Shown: positions 50,007 to 59,972 of the stretch, one piece after another | Numbering within the stretch: the stretch's first letter is position 1 | How the letters are laid out: every line of letters starts with the position of its first letter | NCBI RefSeq assembly: GCF_001591145.1 | Contig: NZ_BCUF01000004.1 | Coordinates: 62,001 to 126,000, forward strand | Direction: 5' to 3' | Origin: Vibrio harveyi NBRC 15634 = ATCC 14126 = KCTC 12724 | GTDB taxonomy: Bacteria > Pseudomonadota > Gammaproteobacteria > Enterobacterales > Vibrionaceae | DNA: 64,000 nt | The notes under the pieces: generated by a model | Seen by the model: the letters and a program-made list of their open reading frames with translations, nothing else | Told to the model about the DNA's origin: nothing | Database searches by the model: none | Program-made: the position numbers and the translations under genes

Positions 50007-50813
50007 GTGGCTAACTACATTGTTGGAGACATCCAAGGCTGTTTTGACGAGCTTCAACAGCTATTAGAGCAAGTTAATTTTTCTGTAGAACATGACCAAC
50101 TTTGGTTAGCTGGCGACCTTGTCGCTCGAGGTCCTAAATCATTAGAAACACTGCGCTTTGTTCGTTCTCTTGGTGACAGTGCTAAAGTCGTGCTCGGTAA
50201 TCATGACCTGCACCTTATGGCGGTCTCGCAAGGACTCAAAAAGGTCAAAGATAAAGACAAAACCGCACCCATATTCTCTGCCCCAGACAAAGACGAATTA
50301 CTGACTTGGCTCGCTCAACAACCACTACTTGCAGAACACGATGAGTTTGTAATGTGCCATGCCGGTATCTCTCCGCTATGGGATCTTGAAACCGCCAGAG
50401 CCTGTGCCCGTGAAGTGGAAGCGATCATTCGAAGTGAACAATTACCTTGGCTGCTAGAAAACATGTACAGCAACCAACCTGATCTTTGGGATGAATCCCT
50501 ATCGGGACTTGATCGCTATCGCTATACCATCAATGCCTTTACCCGTATGCGTTTCTGCTTTCCTGACGGGCGACTGGATATGGATTGTAAATTGCCACCG
50601 CAAGAAGTATCAGAGGATGAACTGGTGCCGTGGTTTAAGTTACCGCAAAGAATCCCTCTAGAAAAAGCGGTACTTTTTGGGCATTGGGCGGCACTGCAAG
50701 GTCATATCGATGAAAGCATTATTGGACTTGATACGGGCTGCGTTTGGGGTGGCTCACTAACTATGATTCGTTGGGAAGACAAACAAGTCTTCATTCAAGA
50801 AGCTCTCAGTTAA
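50007..50813 (+). CDS. apaH: Bis(5'-nucleosyl)-tetraphosphatase ApaH
   Basis: A 268-residue metallophosphatase that splits Ap4A into two ADP. The metal-binding motifs are GDIQGCFDE, GDLVARGP and GNHDLHLMA. The start is GTG at 50007, with AGGAG 6 bases upstream. It is the last gene of the lptD cluster and ends at a bidirectional terminator shared with folA. Confidence 0.96.
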   Translation: MANYIVGDIQGCFDELQQLLEQVNFSVEHDQLWLAGDLVARGPKSLETLRFVRSLGDSAKVVLGNHDLHLMAVSQGLKKVKDKDKTAPIFSAPDKDELLTWLAQQPLLAEHDEFVMCHAGISPLWDLETARACAREVEAIIRSEQLPWLLENMYSNQPDLWDESLSGLDRYRYTINAFTRMRFCFPDGRLDMDCKLPPQEVSEDELVPWFKLPQRIPLEKAVLFGHWAALQGHIDESIIGLDTGCVWGGSLTMIRWEDKQVFIQEALS

Positions 50814-50839
50814 CGGCTCTGATTGCCGGACTAGAAAAC

Positions 50840-50866
50840 AAAAAGCACCGCGTTTGCGGTGCTTTT
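50840..50866. terminator. Bidirectional terminator between apaH and folA
   Basis: AAAAGCACCGC-gttt-GCGGTGCTTTT, with A-run and T-run on either side. Confidence 0.9.
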
Positions 50867-50880
50867 CTCATTCTATCCGA

Positions 50881-51360
50881 TTACTTTTCAAGGACAGTAA
50901 AGCGCATATTGTAAGCGTTTTTCTCATCTGCTTGGTATGCCTCAGAGTACGTTTCTTTAAACTCACTACTCCATTGTGGGAACTGAGTATCGCCCTCAAT
51001 TTCAGCTTCGATATGAGTCACATACAACTTGGTTGCCATTGGCAGACAAGCTGCGTAAATCGCACCACCACCAATGATCATCACCTCTTCCACCTCACCC
51101 GCAACGTCTAACGCTTGCTCAATCGATGTGACAGTTGTGACACCTTCAATACAAAGTGACTCATCACGACTGATGACAATGTTCAAACGACCAGGTAGAG
51201 GACGCCCGATCGATTCATAGGTCTTACGTCCCATCACAACAGGCTTGCCCATAGTGCAGCGCTTAAACCATGCAAAATCTGCAGGAAGATGCCAAGGCAT
51301 CTGGTTGTCTTTACCGATGATTCGATTGTCTGCCATCGCGGCAATCATGCTGATGATCAT
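50881..51360 (-). CDS. folA: Dihydrofolate reductase
   Basis: A 159-residue chromosomal DHFR, the same length as the E. coli enzyme. The N-terminus ISMIAAMADNRIIGKDNQMP, the catalytic acidic residue in LPADFAWFKRCT, MGRKTYESIG and the NADPH-binding IIGGGAIYAACLP are all in place. It reduces dihydrofolate for thymidylate and purine synthesis. It follows the YjjPB-like pair with a 9-base gap and may be co-transcribed. Confidence 0.97.
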   Translation of the reverse strand: MIISMIAAMADNRIIGKDNQMPWHLPADFAWFKRCTMGKPVVMGRKTYESIGRPLPGRLNIVISRDESLCIEGVTTVTSIEQALDVAGEVEEVMIIGGGAIYAACLPMATKLYVTHIEAEIEGDTQFPQWSSEFKETYSEAYQADEKNAYNMRFTVLEK

Positions 51361-51369
51361 ATTGGGTCC

Positions 51370-51843
51370 TTATACTATGGGTCTGCGGCGATAGAATAAC
51401 AGCCCCGGAACCGCCAAGCCAACCGCTAAGCCTGCAATAATAAACATCGCCTTAAGAAAGTTTTCCATGCACGTCGCAATGAGTTCAGGCGAATAACCTA
51501 AGTGGTTTATCTCAACCATGGCTATCATGGCTTTATAAGCGAATACCCCTGGAACCATAGGGATTAAAGCAGCCACAGTGAATACTTTTGGATGAGCCAG
51601 AAAGCGATGGGACCAGTGAACACCTATCAAGCCCACTAAAGTCGCCGCGAAAAAGGTCGCCCATTCAATTGGCAAGCCAAAGTGCATCATTAGATAACGG
51701 CTACCATGACCGATCGCACCACCTGCCGCACAGTACTTAAGTGCCTTTTGTGGCACGTTAAAGACCATAGCAAAACCAACCGCAGGAATAGCGGCAAAGA
51801 ACATGTCGTTTAAAAGCCCTAAAATAAGCTCAAATACACTCAT
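51370..51843 (-). CDS. yjjB: YjjB-like ThrE-family exporter subunit
   Basis: A 157-residue membrane protein with about four to five hydrophobic segments, exactly the E. coli YjjB length. Shared segments recalled from that protein are [33 protein letters not shown] and the end [11 protein letters not shown]. With YjjP it forms a split ThrE-type exporter, reported to export succinate in E. coli. The start at 51843 overlaps the yjjP stop by one base (TAATG), so translation is coupled. The frame is open upstream to 51900, but length and similarity favour 51843. Confidence 0.88.
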   Translation of the reverse strand: MSVFELILGLLNDMFFAAIPAVGFAMVFNVPQKALKYCAAGGAIGHGSRYLMMHFGLPIEWATFFAATLVGLIGVHWSHRFLAHPKVFTVAALIPMVPGVFAYKAMIAMVEINHLGYSPELIATCMENFLKAMFIIAGLAVGLAVPGLLFYRRRPIV

Positions 51844-52643
51844 TAGCTCATCCATCCCCAAATACCGGTTACTTCCATTGCAGCAACAATACCAAGACAA
51901 GTAGCTAGAGTGAGCAAACTCGCCATAGTGAAACGTGCAATGCCCATATTGATATGACCTTTCAACATATCGGCAACCGAGTTAATCAATGGAAAGCCTG
52001 GAACCAACATTAATACGGAAGATGCCATGGCAACAGTCGGCAAGTTACCAATTTCGAAGATAACCGCTTGAGCTGAAATCAACGTCGTAACAAAGGCCGT
52101 AACAGCAAAATTGAGAAGGGGATTAAAGTGTCGATGACCAATTTCTTGTCGCACGATCATACCGCCAGCAGAAGCAAGAAAAGTCATGACAAACACCCCT
52201 AAATCACCTCCAGCCAAATGACTGAATGCCGCACAGGAAAGCCCTATCATAAATACAACTAACCAACGGTTATAGCGCTCAGGACTGATACTATTGAGCT
52301 TCTTCTGCGCCATTTTCACATCAAGTAAGCCACGCTCCATCATGATACAAATGCGTTGGATCTGAGTTATCACGCGCATATTAATGCCACGATCCGCACA
52401 GCTTCTTGTGGTGGTGATGCAGTGATCGTCCTTTACAGTCGTCACCACTAAAGCATTGGCTGATAATGCCACCGCAACGTCATTCACACCGCATGCAATG
52501 CCAATGCGCTGCATAATGTCACTAACCAGCGTACTTTCTGCCCCATGGGCTAATAACATTTGCCCTGCTTGGGCAACAAGCCGAGAGATGGCTCTTTGAT
52601 TGGATGCCGTCGTAGTACAAGACGGTATAGCTTCCAGTGTCAT
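51843..52643 (-). CDS. yjjP: YjjP-like ThrE-family exporter subunit
   Basis: A 266-residue membrane protein, the larger half of a split ThrE (DUF1212) exporter. The soluble N-terminal half has [19 protein letters not shown] and [14 protein letters not shown]. Five or so membrane segments follow, ending with [21 protein letters not shown]. It is translationally coupled to yjjB by TAATG. Substrate in vibrios is unproven: dicarboxylate or threonine/serine export are both possible. An ERIC-like repeat lies just upstream. Confidence 0.88.
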   Translation of the reverse strand: MTLEAIPSCTTTASNQRAISRLVAQAGQMLLAHGAESTLVSDIMQRIGIACGVNDVAVALSANALVVTTVKDDHCITTTRSCADRGINMRVITQIQRICIMMERGLLDVKMAQKKLNSISPERYNRWLVVFMIGLSCAAFSHLAGGDLGVFVMTFLASAGGMIVRQEIGHRHFNPLLNFAVTAFVTTLISAQAVIFEIGNLPTVAMASSVLMLVPGFPLINSVADMLKGHINMGIARFTMASLLTLATCLGIVAAMEVTGIWGWMS

Positions 52644-52662
52644 AAATACTTCCTAAGTCCAT

Positions 52663-52853
52663 TTATACCCAAGTAACCTCAAGACCTTTGGTTCAGCAAG
52701 AATGTCTTGGGTTGTAGACGCGCAGCGATTTAAGGATTTAGTGAACCTAAATTAAAAATCGACAACAAAGTGCACAAGCCAAGACAACTCGCCCTTTGTA
52801 AGCGTGTCATCGACTCGCTCTGACTCCTTCGCCTTGAAGTCACTTGGGTATAA
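52663..52853. repeat. ERIC-like intergenic repeat with TATACCCAAGT ends
   Basis: The ends TTATACCCAAGTAACCTCAAG (listed here in parts: TTATACCCAAGT, AACCTCAAG) and the complement of the right end (TTATACCCAAGT, GACTTCAAG) match at all but two positions, about 190 bases apart. The interior has no credible gene. It lies between obgE and yjjP, both on the minus strand. Similar terminal sequence flanks ERIC elements in Yersinia and other gamma-proteobacteria, which insert at TA. Confidence 0.7.
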
Positions 52854-52900
52854 TTTATTATTGTGCCGTAAATCACATCTACTAAACATGATTTAGATAC

Positions 52901-52930
52901 AAAAAAAGCCGCAATACACATTGCGGCTTA
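52901..52930 (-). terminator. Terminator of obgE
   Basis: AAGCCGCAAT and ATTGCGGCTT pair around a short loop, with a T-run of seven on the minus strand. Confidence 0.9.
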
Positions 52931-52946
52931 GTGAATTAGCTAGCGA

Positions 52947-54122
<1,176 letters not shown>

Positions 54123-54256
54123 TTACTCCGACTACTTCGTGCGTGGATTAAATCTGATTTGCCATCAAACAATTTTAGCAGATGACAGATCTAAGCTCCC
54201 AGATTCCAACCGTGATGGGCTAAAACGAGAAACTTGAATATGCCGACTGCTACAAA

Positions 54257-54286
54257 TAAAAAACCCCGCCGAATCGGCAGGGCTTT
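54257..54286 (-). terminator. Terminator of rplU-rpmA
   Basis: On the minus strand GCCCTGCCG-att-CGGCGGGGT followed by six T. It separates rpmA from obgE. Confidence 0.85.
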
Positions 54287-54330
54287 TGAATTCAGCTATA
54301 AAGCTTTAGTAATTAACCAAAAAGGTAAAA

Positions 54331-54588
54331 TTACTCAGCTTCGATGCTTACAAACTTACGGTTCTTAGGACCTTTAACCTCGAACTTCACCTTACCTTCA
54401 GTAAGAGCGAATAGAGTGTGGTCTTTACCGATACCTACGTTGTTACCAGCGTGGAACTTAGTACCACGTTGACGAACGATAATGTTACCTGCAAGAACAG
54501 ATTCACCACCGAAACGCTTAACACCTAGACGTTTGCTTTCTGAATCGCGGCCGTTACGAGTAGAACCACCAGCTTTTTTGTGTGCCAT
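54331..54588 (-). CDS. rpmA: Ribosomal protein L27
   Basis: An 85-residue basic protein of the 50S peptidyl-transferase centre. The N-terminus [20 protein letters not shown] is the family hallmark, with no Firmicute-type cleaved extension. Codon use is strongly biased. It follows rplU by 20 bases. Confidence 0.98.
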
Positions 54589-54608
54589 TGTTAAACTCTC
54601 CTAATAGA

Positions 54609-54920
54609 TTAAGCGTTGATACCAGTGATCTTCACTTCAGTGAACCACTGACGGTGACCCTGTTGCTTACGAGAGTGCTTACGACGACGGAACTTAACGA
54701 TTTTAACTTTATCGCCACGACCGTGTTGTACAACTTCAGCAACAACTTTGCCGCCCTCTACAAGAGGAGCACCAACTTTGATGTCTTCGCCGTTAGCAAC
54801 AAGAAGAACTTTATCAAATTCTACAGTTGCACCAGTTTCAACGTCTAATTTCTCTAAACGAAGAGTTTGACCTTCGCTTACACGGTGTTGTTTACCACCA
54901 GATTGGAAAACAGCGTACAT
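54609..54920 (-). CDS. rplU: Ribosomal protein L21
   Basis: A 103-residue 50S protein, the same length as E. coli L21. The start [18 protein letters not shown] and the basic [17 protein letters not shown] stretch are typical. GCGGAG precedes the ATG. It is first in rplU-rpmA behind a strong promoter, and divergent from ispB, as in E. coli. Confidence 0.98.
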
Positions 54921-54991
54921 ATTTTACTCCGCTTTTTCCGCACAGCCTTTTCATGAGGGTGTGCGCTAAACTAATCATCAATAGGGCGCAG

Positions 54992-55020
54992 ATTCTACAG
55001 AAGAGATGCCCCTATGACAA
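54992..55020 (-). promoter_or_regulatory. Promoter of rplU-rpmA
   Basis: On the minus strand TTGTCA (55015-55020), a 17-base spacer and TAGAAT (54992-54997) match at 5 of 6 each, with a GC-rich discriminator (CTGCGCCC). It is a strong ribosomal-type promoter. Confidence 0.75.
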
Positions 55021-55116
55021 GCCATATTTTGAAAAAATTGGCGAAAAGCTAATCGCCAAAGAAAAGTGCGGCAATCATGCCCTTTAGTAATGTATTAATC
55101 AACGTTTTTTAGTGTA

Positions 55117-55144
55117 TTATTCGACAATTATATAAATCGAATAA
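55117..55144. promoter_or_regulatory. Inverted repeat in the ispB promoter region
   Basis: TTATTCGA (55117-55124) and TCGAATAA (55137-55144) form a perfect 8-bp inverted repeat around a 12-base AT-rich spacer that contains TATAAA. It lies 33 bases before ispB and could be an operator over the promoter. Confidence 0.4.
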
Positions 55145-55177
55145 GCCTTGCAGGGTCTAACTTCAGCCGGATATACG

Positions 55178-56149
55178 ATGGATTTTAAAACTATCCAAGC
55201 GCTTACTGCCGATGACATGGCAAAAGTGAATGAAACAATTCAAGCCCAACTAAATTCTGATGTCTCTTTAATCAACCAACTCGGTTTCTATATCGTGAGT
55301 GGTGGAGGCAAACGCCTGAGACCACTTCTGGCGATATTGTCAGCTCGTGCTCTTGGTTACCAAGGTAACGGTCATACCATGGCTGCGGCGTTTATCGAGT
55401 TCATCCATACTGCGACTCTGTTGCACGATGATGTAGTTGATGAATCTGACATGCGCCGTGGTAAAGCGACAGCGAATGCTGCGTTTGGTAATGCCGCGAG
55501 CGTGTTAGTTGGGGACTTTATTTATACTCGCTCATTTCAAATGATGACTGAGCTAGGATCAATGAAGATCCTTAAACTGATGAGTGATGCAGTTAATGTG
55601 ATCGCAGAAGGTGAGGTTCAGCAGTTAATGAACTGTAATGATCCTGACACGACTGAAGAAAGCTATATGCAGGTCATCTACTCAAAAACTGCGCGTCTGT
55701 TTGAATCAGCAACACAGATTGGTGCCATCTTAAATGACGCACCAGAAGAAGTAGAAGTGGCATTGCAAAACTACGGCAAATACCTTGGCACCGCATTCCA
55801 ACTGATCGATGACGTGATGGACTATACGTCAGACGGTGAGGATATGGGTAAGAATGTTGGTGACGATTTGGCTGAAGGCAAACCAACGCCTCCTCTATTG
55901 CATGCGATGCGCAATACCACGCCAGATAACGCAGCGATGATTCGTGAAGCTATCGAGAAAGCTAACGGTATGGATCGACTAGAAGATATCTTAACGGTTA
56001 TGCAGCAAGCTGGTTCTCTTGAGTACACAACACAAAAAGCGTTAGAAGAAGCCGATAAAGCCATTGCTGAGTTGGCGGTGCTGCCTGAATCCGACTATAA
56101 GCAAGCACTAATTACACTCGCTCATATGTCTGTGAAGCGCACTAGCTAA
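55178..56149 (+). CDS. ispB: Octaprenyl diphosphate synthase
   Basis: A 323-residue trans-prenyltransferase, the same length as E. coli IspB, making the ubiquinone side chain. The two aspartate-rich motifs are HDDVVDESDMRRG and LIDDVMDYTSD, with GGGKRLRPLLA upstream. The ATG at 55178 matches the family start (MDFKTIQAL). An in-frame upstream start at 55148 is not needed. It is divergent from rplU. Confidence 0.95.
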   Translation: MDFKTIQALTADDMAKVNETIQAQLNSDVSLINQLGFYIVSGGGKRLRPLLAILSARALGYQGNGHTMAAAFIEFIHTATLLHDDVVDESDMRRGKATANAAFGNAASVLVGDFIYTRSFQMMTELGSMKILKLMSDAVNVIAEGEVQQLMNCNDPDTTEESYMQVIYSKTARLFESATQIGAILNDAPEEVEVALQNYGKYLGTAFQLIDDVMDYTSDGEDMGKNVGDDLAEGKPTPPLLHAMRNTTPDNAAMIREAIEKANGMDRLEDILTVMQQAGSLEYTTQKALEEADKAIAELAVLPESDYKQALITLAHMSVKRTS

Positions 56150-56171
56150 CAAAAAAGAAAGACCCAAAAGT

Positions 56172-56201
56172 AAAAAGGAAGAGCCTGCTCTTCCTTTTTG
56201 T
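56172..56201 (+). terminator. Terminator of ispB
   Basis: AAAAAGGAAGAG-cctg-CTCTTCCTTTTT, a 12-bp stem ending in five T. Confidence 0.85.
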
Positions 56202-56223
56202 TATCTTTTACTGGCAACAGACC

Positions 56224-56415
56224 CTAGTAATATTGATCGCAGTTACCATGCAACTGTGGGTTGTCTTCTATTTCATCAAAGCTTACCGCAAGCTGCTCTT
56301 CTGACCCCTGCTTCGCCAATAGAACGGTTTCAGCTTCTTGATCAACGACCAAGATGGTTCCAACACCTTGCTGACACTCTACAACCATACCTTTACGGAT
56401 TCGACTCGCTTCCAT
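56224..56415 (-). CDS. Small cytoplasmic protein of unknown function
   Basis: A 63-residue protein I do not recognise. The sequence (RKGMVVECQQGVGTILVVDQE) suggests a small beta-barrel of SH3/KOW type, and the acidic C-terminus ends in GNCDQYY. No signal or membrane segment is present. AAGGAG lies 6 bases before the ATG at 56415. An ATG one codon earlier and a GTG at 56430 are alternatives. It stands alone between ispB and mdh, flanked by terminators on both sides. Confidence 0.65.
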   Translation of the reverse strand: MEASRIRKGMVVECQQGVGTILVVDQEAETVLLAKQGSEEQLAVSFDEIEDNPQLHGNCDQYY

Positions 56416-56478
56416 CATCTTCTCCTTCACAAAGTTGTTTGGTTCTGACTCTGATACGGCAAGCCAAAAGAAAGGATC

Positions 56479-56507
56479 AAAAAAGCCGATCCTAAGATCG
56501 GCTTTCT
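56479..56507. terminator. Terminator of mdh
   Basis: AAAGCCGATC-ctaa-GATCGGCTTT, followed on the minus strand by TTTTTT. Confidence 0.85.
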
Positions 56508-56548
56508 TTGCTATTTGTCTTGTTTACATGCTTTGTATGTAGAGACGC

Positions 56549-57484
56549 TTATTTTGCGAATTCAACACCAATGTTGATATCACCATTTAGCGTTTCTAGC
56601 ATGCCATCAAGTGCCGACTTCTCGTAGTCGCTTAATGCGCCGTAGCTTAGAACTTCTTCTACGCCATCTTTACCTAGCTTCACAGGTTGCGCGAAGTAAG
56701 GAGCATGCTCGCTATCGCCTTCAACATATGCACACTCGATCACGCCTTCTTCACCTTGAAGAGCACGAACTAGCGCTAGACCAAAGCGACATGCCGCCTG
56801 ACCCATAGACAGAGTTGCACTACCGCCACCCGCTTTTGCTTCTACAACTTCTGTACCTGCGTTTTGGATACGCTTCGTCAGAGCTTCTACTTCTTCAGCC
56901 GTGAACTCAACACCTTCAACTTGAGAAAGTAGAGGAAGAATCGTTACGCCAGAGTGACCACCGATAACAGGCACGCGGATATCACCTGGATCTTTGTCTT
57001 TTAGCTCAGCAACGAATGTTTCTGAACGGATAACATCTAGCGTCGTTACACCAAACAGCTTGCGCTTGTCGTAAACGCCTGCTTTTTTCAACACTTCAGC
57101 AGCAATTGGCACCGTTGTGTTCACTGGGTTAGTGATGATACCTACACATGCTGTTGGACATACAACGGCAATCTTCTCTGCTAGCGATTTAACGATGCCA
57201 GCATTTACGTTAAACAGATCCGCGCGATCCATGCCAGGCTTACGAGCCACACCAGCTGAGATTAGCACCACGTCCGCACCTTCAAGTGCAGGCGTTGGAT
57301 CTTCACCAGCGTAACCTTTGATAGAAACTGGAGTTGGGATATGGCTAAGATCAGCAGCCACACCAGGAGTTACTGGAGCAATATCGTATAGGGCTAAATC
57401 AGAACCTGCAGGAAGACGGTTCTTAAGTAGAAGGGCCAGTGCTTGACCGATGCCGCCAGCGGCACCAATAACGGCTACTTTCAT
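56549..57484 (-). CDS. mdh: Malate dehydrogenase
   Basis: A 311-residue NAD-dependent malate dehydrogenase of the TCA cycle, near the E. coli length of 312. The Rossmann motif is [14 protein letters not shown]. Substrate-binding Arg residues lie in [13 protein letters not shown], and the catalytic His in [12 protein letters not shown]. It is divergent from argR, the conserved enterobacterial and vibrio arrangement. Confidence 0.97.
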   Translation of the reverse strand: MKVAVIGAAGGIGQALALLLKNRLPAGSDLALYDIAPVTPGVAADLSHIPTPVSIKGYAGEDPTPALEGADVVLISAGVARKPGMDRADLFNVNAGIVKSLAEKIAVVCPTACVGIITNPVNTTVPIAAEVLKKAGVYDKRKLFGVTTLDVIRSETFVAELKDKDPGDIRVPVIGGHSGVTILPLLSQVEGVEFTAEEVEALTKRIQNAGTEVVEAKAGGGSATLSMGQAACRFGLALVRALQGEEGVIECAYVEGDSEHAPYFAQPVKLGKDGVEEVLSYGALSDYEKSALDGMLETLNGDINIGVEFAK

Positions 57485-57842
57485 GTAGTTCTCCTTGAGA
57501 GTATTTCTCTTATAAACGTATTCGTAGGGTATTTTGTAACCAGCTGAAATAAAGCTATCGGAATCACAACTTGATTACAATCAATTAACGCCAGCTTTGC
57601 GACCTCGCGCAACTCACTGTTACCGTGCTACAAACAAAGGTCTGATTATTCTTTTATTCTGTTGAAATGACAAGAAATTCAACACAATAAATAGGTCAAC
57701 GATTTCATACTTAAAGAATTCTATCCTGTTTAGGGTTTACAGTGATGGAATTAACATAATGTCGTGACTTTTTGGCACTGCATGAATATCTATGCGAGAA
57801 TATGCAAAATTGCTGACCCTTGATAAGAGAATCATAACGACT
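57485..57842. promoter_or_regulatory. mdh-argR divergent promoter region
   Basis: A 358-base AT-rich region with no credible gene, holding promoters for mdh (minus) and argR (plus). TGAAT-atct-ATGCG (57783-57796) resembles an ARG box in its left half only. A tandem partner at the usual 3-base spacing is not visible, so autoregulation by ArgR is only suggested. Confidence 0.4.
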
Positions 57843-58313
57843 ATGCGCAATTCAGAAAAACAAGATAACTTAGTTCGCGCTTTTAAAGCCTTATTAAAAG
57901 AAGAGAGTTTTGGCTCACAGGGCGAAATCGTTGATGCACTAAAACAACAAGGTTTTGAAAGCATCAACCAATCTAAAGTCTCTCGCATGCTAACCAAGTT
58001 TGGTGCTGTCCGTACACGCAACGCAAAAATGGAGATGGTTTACTGTCTGCCTGCTGAGCTAGGTGTACCAACAGTGAGCAGCTCTCTACGCGAGTTGGTA
58101 TTAGATATTGATCATAACGCCGCTTTGGTTGTCATTCATACAGGTCCAGGTGCTGCTCAACTGATCGCTCGCTTGCTTGACTCTCTTGGCAAATCTGAGG
58201 GTATTCTTGGTGTCGTTGCGGGCGATGACACTATCTTCATTACCCCAACAATGCCAGTATCTACAGAACAACTGTTCAAATCTGTGTGTGAACTTTTCGA
58301 ATACACAGGCTAA
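57843..58313 (+). CDS. argR: Arginine repressor
   Basis: A 156-residue hexameric repressor, the E. coli length. The N-terminal winged helix has [17 protein letters not shown] and [18 protein letters not shown]. The C-terminal arginine-binding and hexamer domain has the [13 protein letters not shown] and [10 protein letters not shown] segments. The ATG at 57843 gives the family length. The frame is open from 57792, but that extension overlaps likely control sequence. Confidence 0.96.
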   Translation: MRNSEKQDNLVRAFKALLKEESFGSQGEIVDALKQQGFESINQSKVSRMLTKFGAVRTRNAKMEMVYCLPAELGVPTVSSSLRELVLDIDHNAALVVIHTGPGAAQLIARLLDSLGKSEGILGVVAGDDTIFITPTMPVSTEQLFKSVCELFEYTG

Positions 58314-58324
58314 GTAACTGTTTG

Positions 58325-58357
58325 TGGGCTATGAAATTAATTGAATTTTGTAGCCCA
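58325..58357 (+). terminator. Hairpin after argR
   Basis: TGGGCTA and TAGCCCA pair, with inner AAATT/AATTT pairing. The tail is not T-rich, so termination is uncertain. Confidence 0.45.
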
Positions 58358-58408
58358 TTAAAAATGTAAATTTTTTGATTTTACAGCTTATTTTTCACCC
58401 AGCAATTT

Positions 58409-58424
58409 TGTGATCAACATCACG
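58409..58424. promoter_or_regulatory. CRP-cAMP binding site upstream of the TRAP operon
   Basis: TGTGA-tcaaca-TCACG matches the CRP consensus at 9 of 10 positions and contains GTGAT-caac-ATCAC as a perfect inverted repeat. It lies 274 bases before the TAXI gene, so it implies a long leader or a distal site. The rest of the 384-base gap shows no gene. Confidence 0.65.
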
Positions 58425-58697
58425 CTATTGGTTTTTTTAACACCTCTTCTCAAACTCATCATAAGTATTTGTTCTAGAAAGAATTAACTTACAAATTTAT
58501 CTCCACTCTCAGTCGCAACATTTAGACTTATTCGCTATAACTTTTAACAATCGGATAATTTTCTGCCAATTTTTTGTTATGATTCGCTCGCTTTTTCAAA
58601 CGATTGGATTGGAAAAGATGCCGTTTCCAAATAGGAAACTCCTGAAGTAATTTATGGTTATTTCCGGGTTAATAATGAATATAAGGAAGGGAAATTC

Positions 58698-59666
58698 ATG
58701 GCATTTAACAAACTTCTTAAAGTAGGCGCTATCGCTGCAGCAGTTATGGGCGCAGGCGCAGTTAACGCTCAAGAGTTTATTACTATCGGTACTGGCTCTG
58801 TTACAGGTGTTTACTACCCTACTGGTGGTGCTATTTGTAAATTGGTAAACAAAGGTCGTAAAGATCACAACATTCGTTGTTCAGTAGAATCGACTGGCGG
58901 CTCAATTTACAACGTCAACACAATCCGTGCTGGCGAGCTAGACTTTGGTATCGTGCAATCGGATTGGCAGTACCACGGCTACAACGGTACGAGCAAGTTT
59001 GCTGAACAAGGTCCGTACAAAAAACTACGCGCAATGTTCTCTCTTCACACAGAACCTTTTAACATCATTGCACGTGCAGATTCTGGTATCGAAAACGTTA
59101 AAGACCTGAAAGGTAAACGTGTAAACATCGGTAACCCAGGTTCTGGCGACCGCGCAACAATGGGTGTAGTGATGGATGCAATGGGCTGGACTAACGACAG
59201 CTTCAAGCTAGCATCAGAGCTTAAAGGCTCAGAGCGTTCACAAGCTCTATGTGACAACAAGATCGACGCGTTCATCTACATGGTTGGTCACCCGAATGGT
59301 TCAATCAAAGAAGCAACAACCTCTTGTGACGCGAAACTGATCCCTGCGACAGGCCCAGAGATCGACAAGATCGTTGCTGAAAACCCTTACTACGCGTTTA
59401 GCACAGTACCTGCTGGTATGTACCGTGGTACAGACAAAGACGTAAACAGCTTTGGTGTTGCGGCAACAATGGTAACAACATCAGACGTTTCTGATGATGT
59501 CGCTTACAACGTGGCAAAAGCGGTGTTTGAAAACTTCGACACATTCAAACGTCTACATCCTGCATTTGCAAACCTGAAGAAAGAAGACATGGTGAAAGCT
59601 GGTCTTTCTATCCCTCTTCACCCAGGTGCAGTGAAATACTACAAAGAAGTAGGTCTGCTTAAGTAA
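58698..59666 (+). CDS. TAXI-family TRAP transporter substrate-binding protein
   Basis: A 322-residue periplasmic binding protein of the TAXI family. The signal peptide is residues 1-24, with cleavage after VNA. The family core TIGTGSVTGVYYPTGGAICKLV begins the mature protein (seen as GTGSVTGVYYPTGGAIC). It would deliver its ligand to the fused permease downstream. Known TAXI ligands include glutamate and 2-oxoglutarate-like acids, but the ligand here is unknown. GGAAGGGAAA precedes the ATG. Codon use is biased, so expression is probably high. Confidence 0.92.
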   Translation: MAFNKLLKVGAIAAAVMGAGAVNAQEFITIGTGSVTGVYYPTGGAICKLVNKGRKDHNIRCSVESTGGSIYNVNTIRAGELDFGIVQSDWQYHGYNGTSKFAEQGPYKKLRAMFSLHTEPFNIIARADSGIENVKDLKGKRVNIGNPGSGDRATMGVVMDAMGWTNDSFKLASELKGSERSQALCDNKIDAFIYMVGHPNGSIKEATTSCDAKLIPATGPEIDKIVAENPYYAFSTVPAGMYRGTDKDVNSFGVAATMVTTSDVSDDVAYNVAKAVFENFDTFKRLHPAFANLKKEDMVKAGLSIPLHPGAVKYYKEVGLLK

Positions 59667-59686
59667 GCAACTACTGACTTCAAGCT

Positions 59687-59752
59687 CAGGCAGAAACGGA
59701 TCGCTTTCTGCCTGATTGAGTATGCTGGCGGGACAGCCCCATCAGCATACTT
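59687..59752 (+). terminator. Two hairpins between the TAXI protein and permease genes
   Basis: CAGGCAGAAA/TTTCTGCCTG (59687-59714) and AGTATGCTG/CAGCATACT (59719-59751) form consecutive stems. Only the second has a T-bearing tail (TTTGTTC). They probably allow partial read-through, giving more binding protein than permease. No gene is seen in the rest of the 306-base gap. Confidence 0.6.
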
Positions 59753-59972
59753 TGTTCAATTTGCTTTATGCAATCTGCCGATTTCTTTCGGAAGTCGCGC
59801 TCATACCTAAGAAAAAGAAAACGCACCTTTACCACTCTCATCGTTCAATGAGTTTAAGGGTTATCGCGGTTCAATCGAAAGCAAACTTCGCTCTATTCAC
59901 TACACTGTTATAGCGAAGCGAGGTTCTCGAAACACAAAACAGACAGGACCATCAATAATAAGGAAAAAGTAC

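Noticed and set aside
52730..52921. Minus-strand 63-codon open frame
   Set aside because: It lies inside the ERIC-like repeat and the obgE terminator and has no protein-like features or ribosome-binding site.
54827..55087. Plus-strand 86-codon open frame between rplU and ispB
   Set aside because: It is antisense to the rplU start and its strong promoter and has no ribosome-binding site.
57779..57819. Tandem ARG boxes before argR
   Set aside because: Only one half-site is convincing and the second box at the standard spacing does not match.
59716..59913. Plus-strand 65-codon open frame between the TAXI and permease genes
   Set aside because: It starts inside the tandem hairpins, has no ribosome-binding site and has an irregular, non-protein-like composition.
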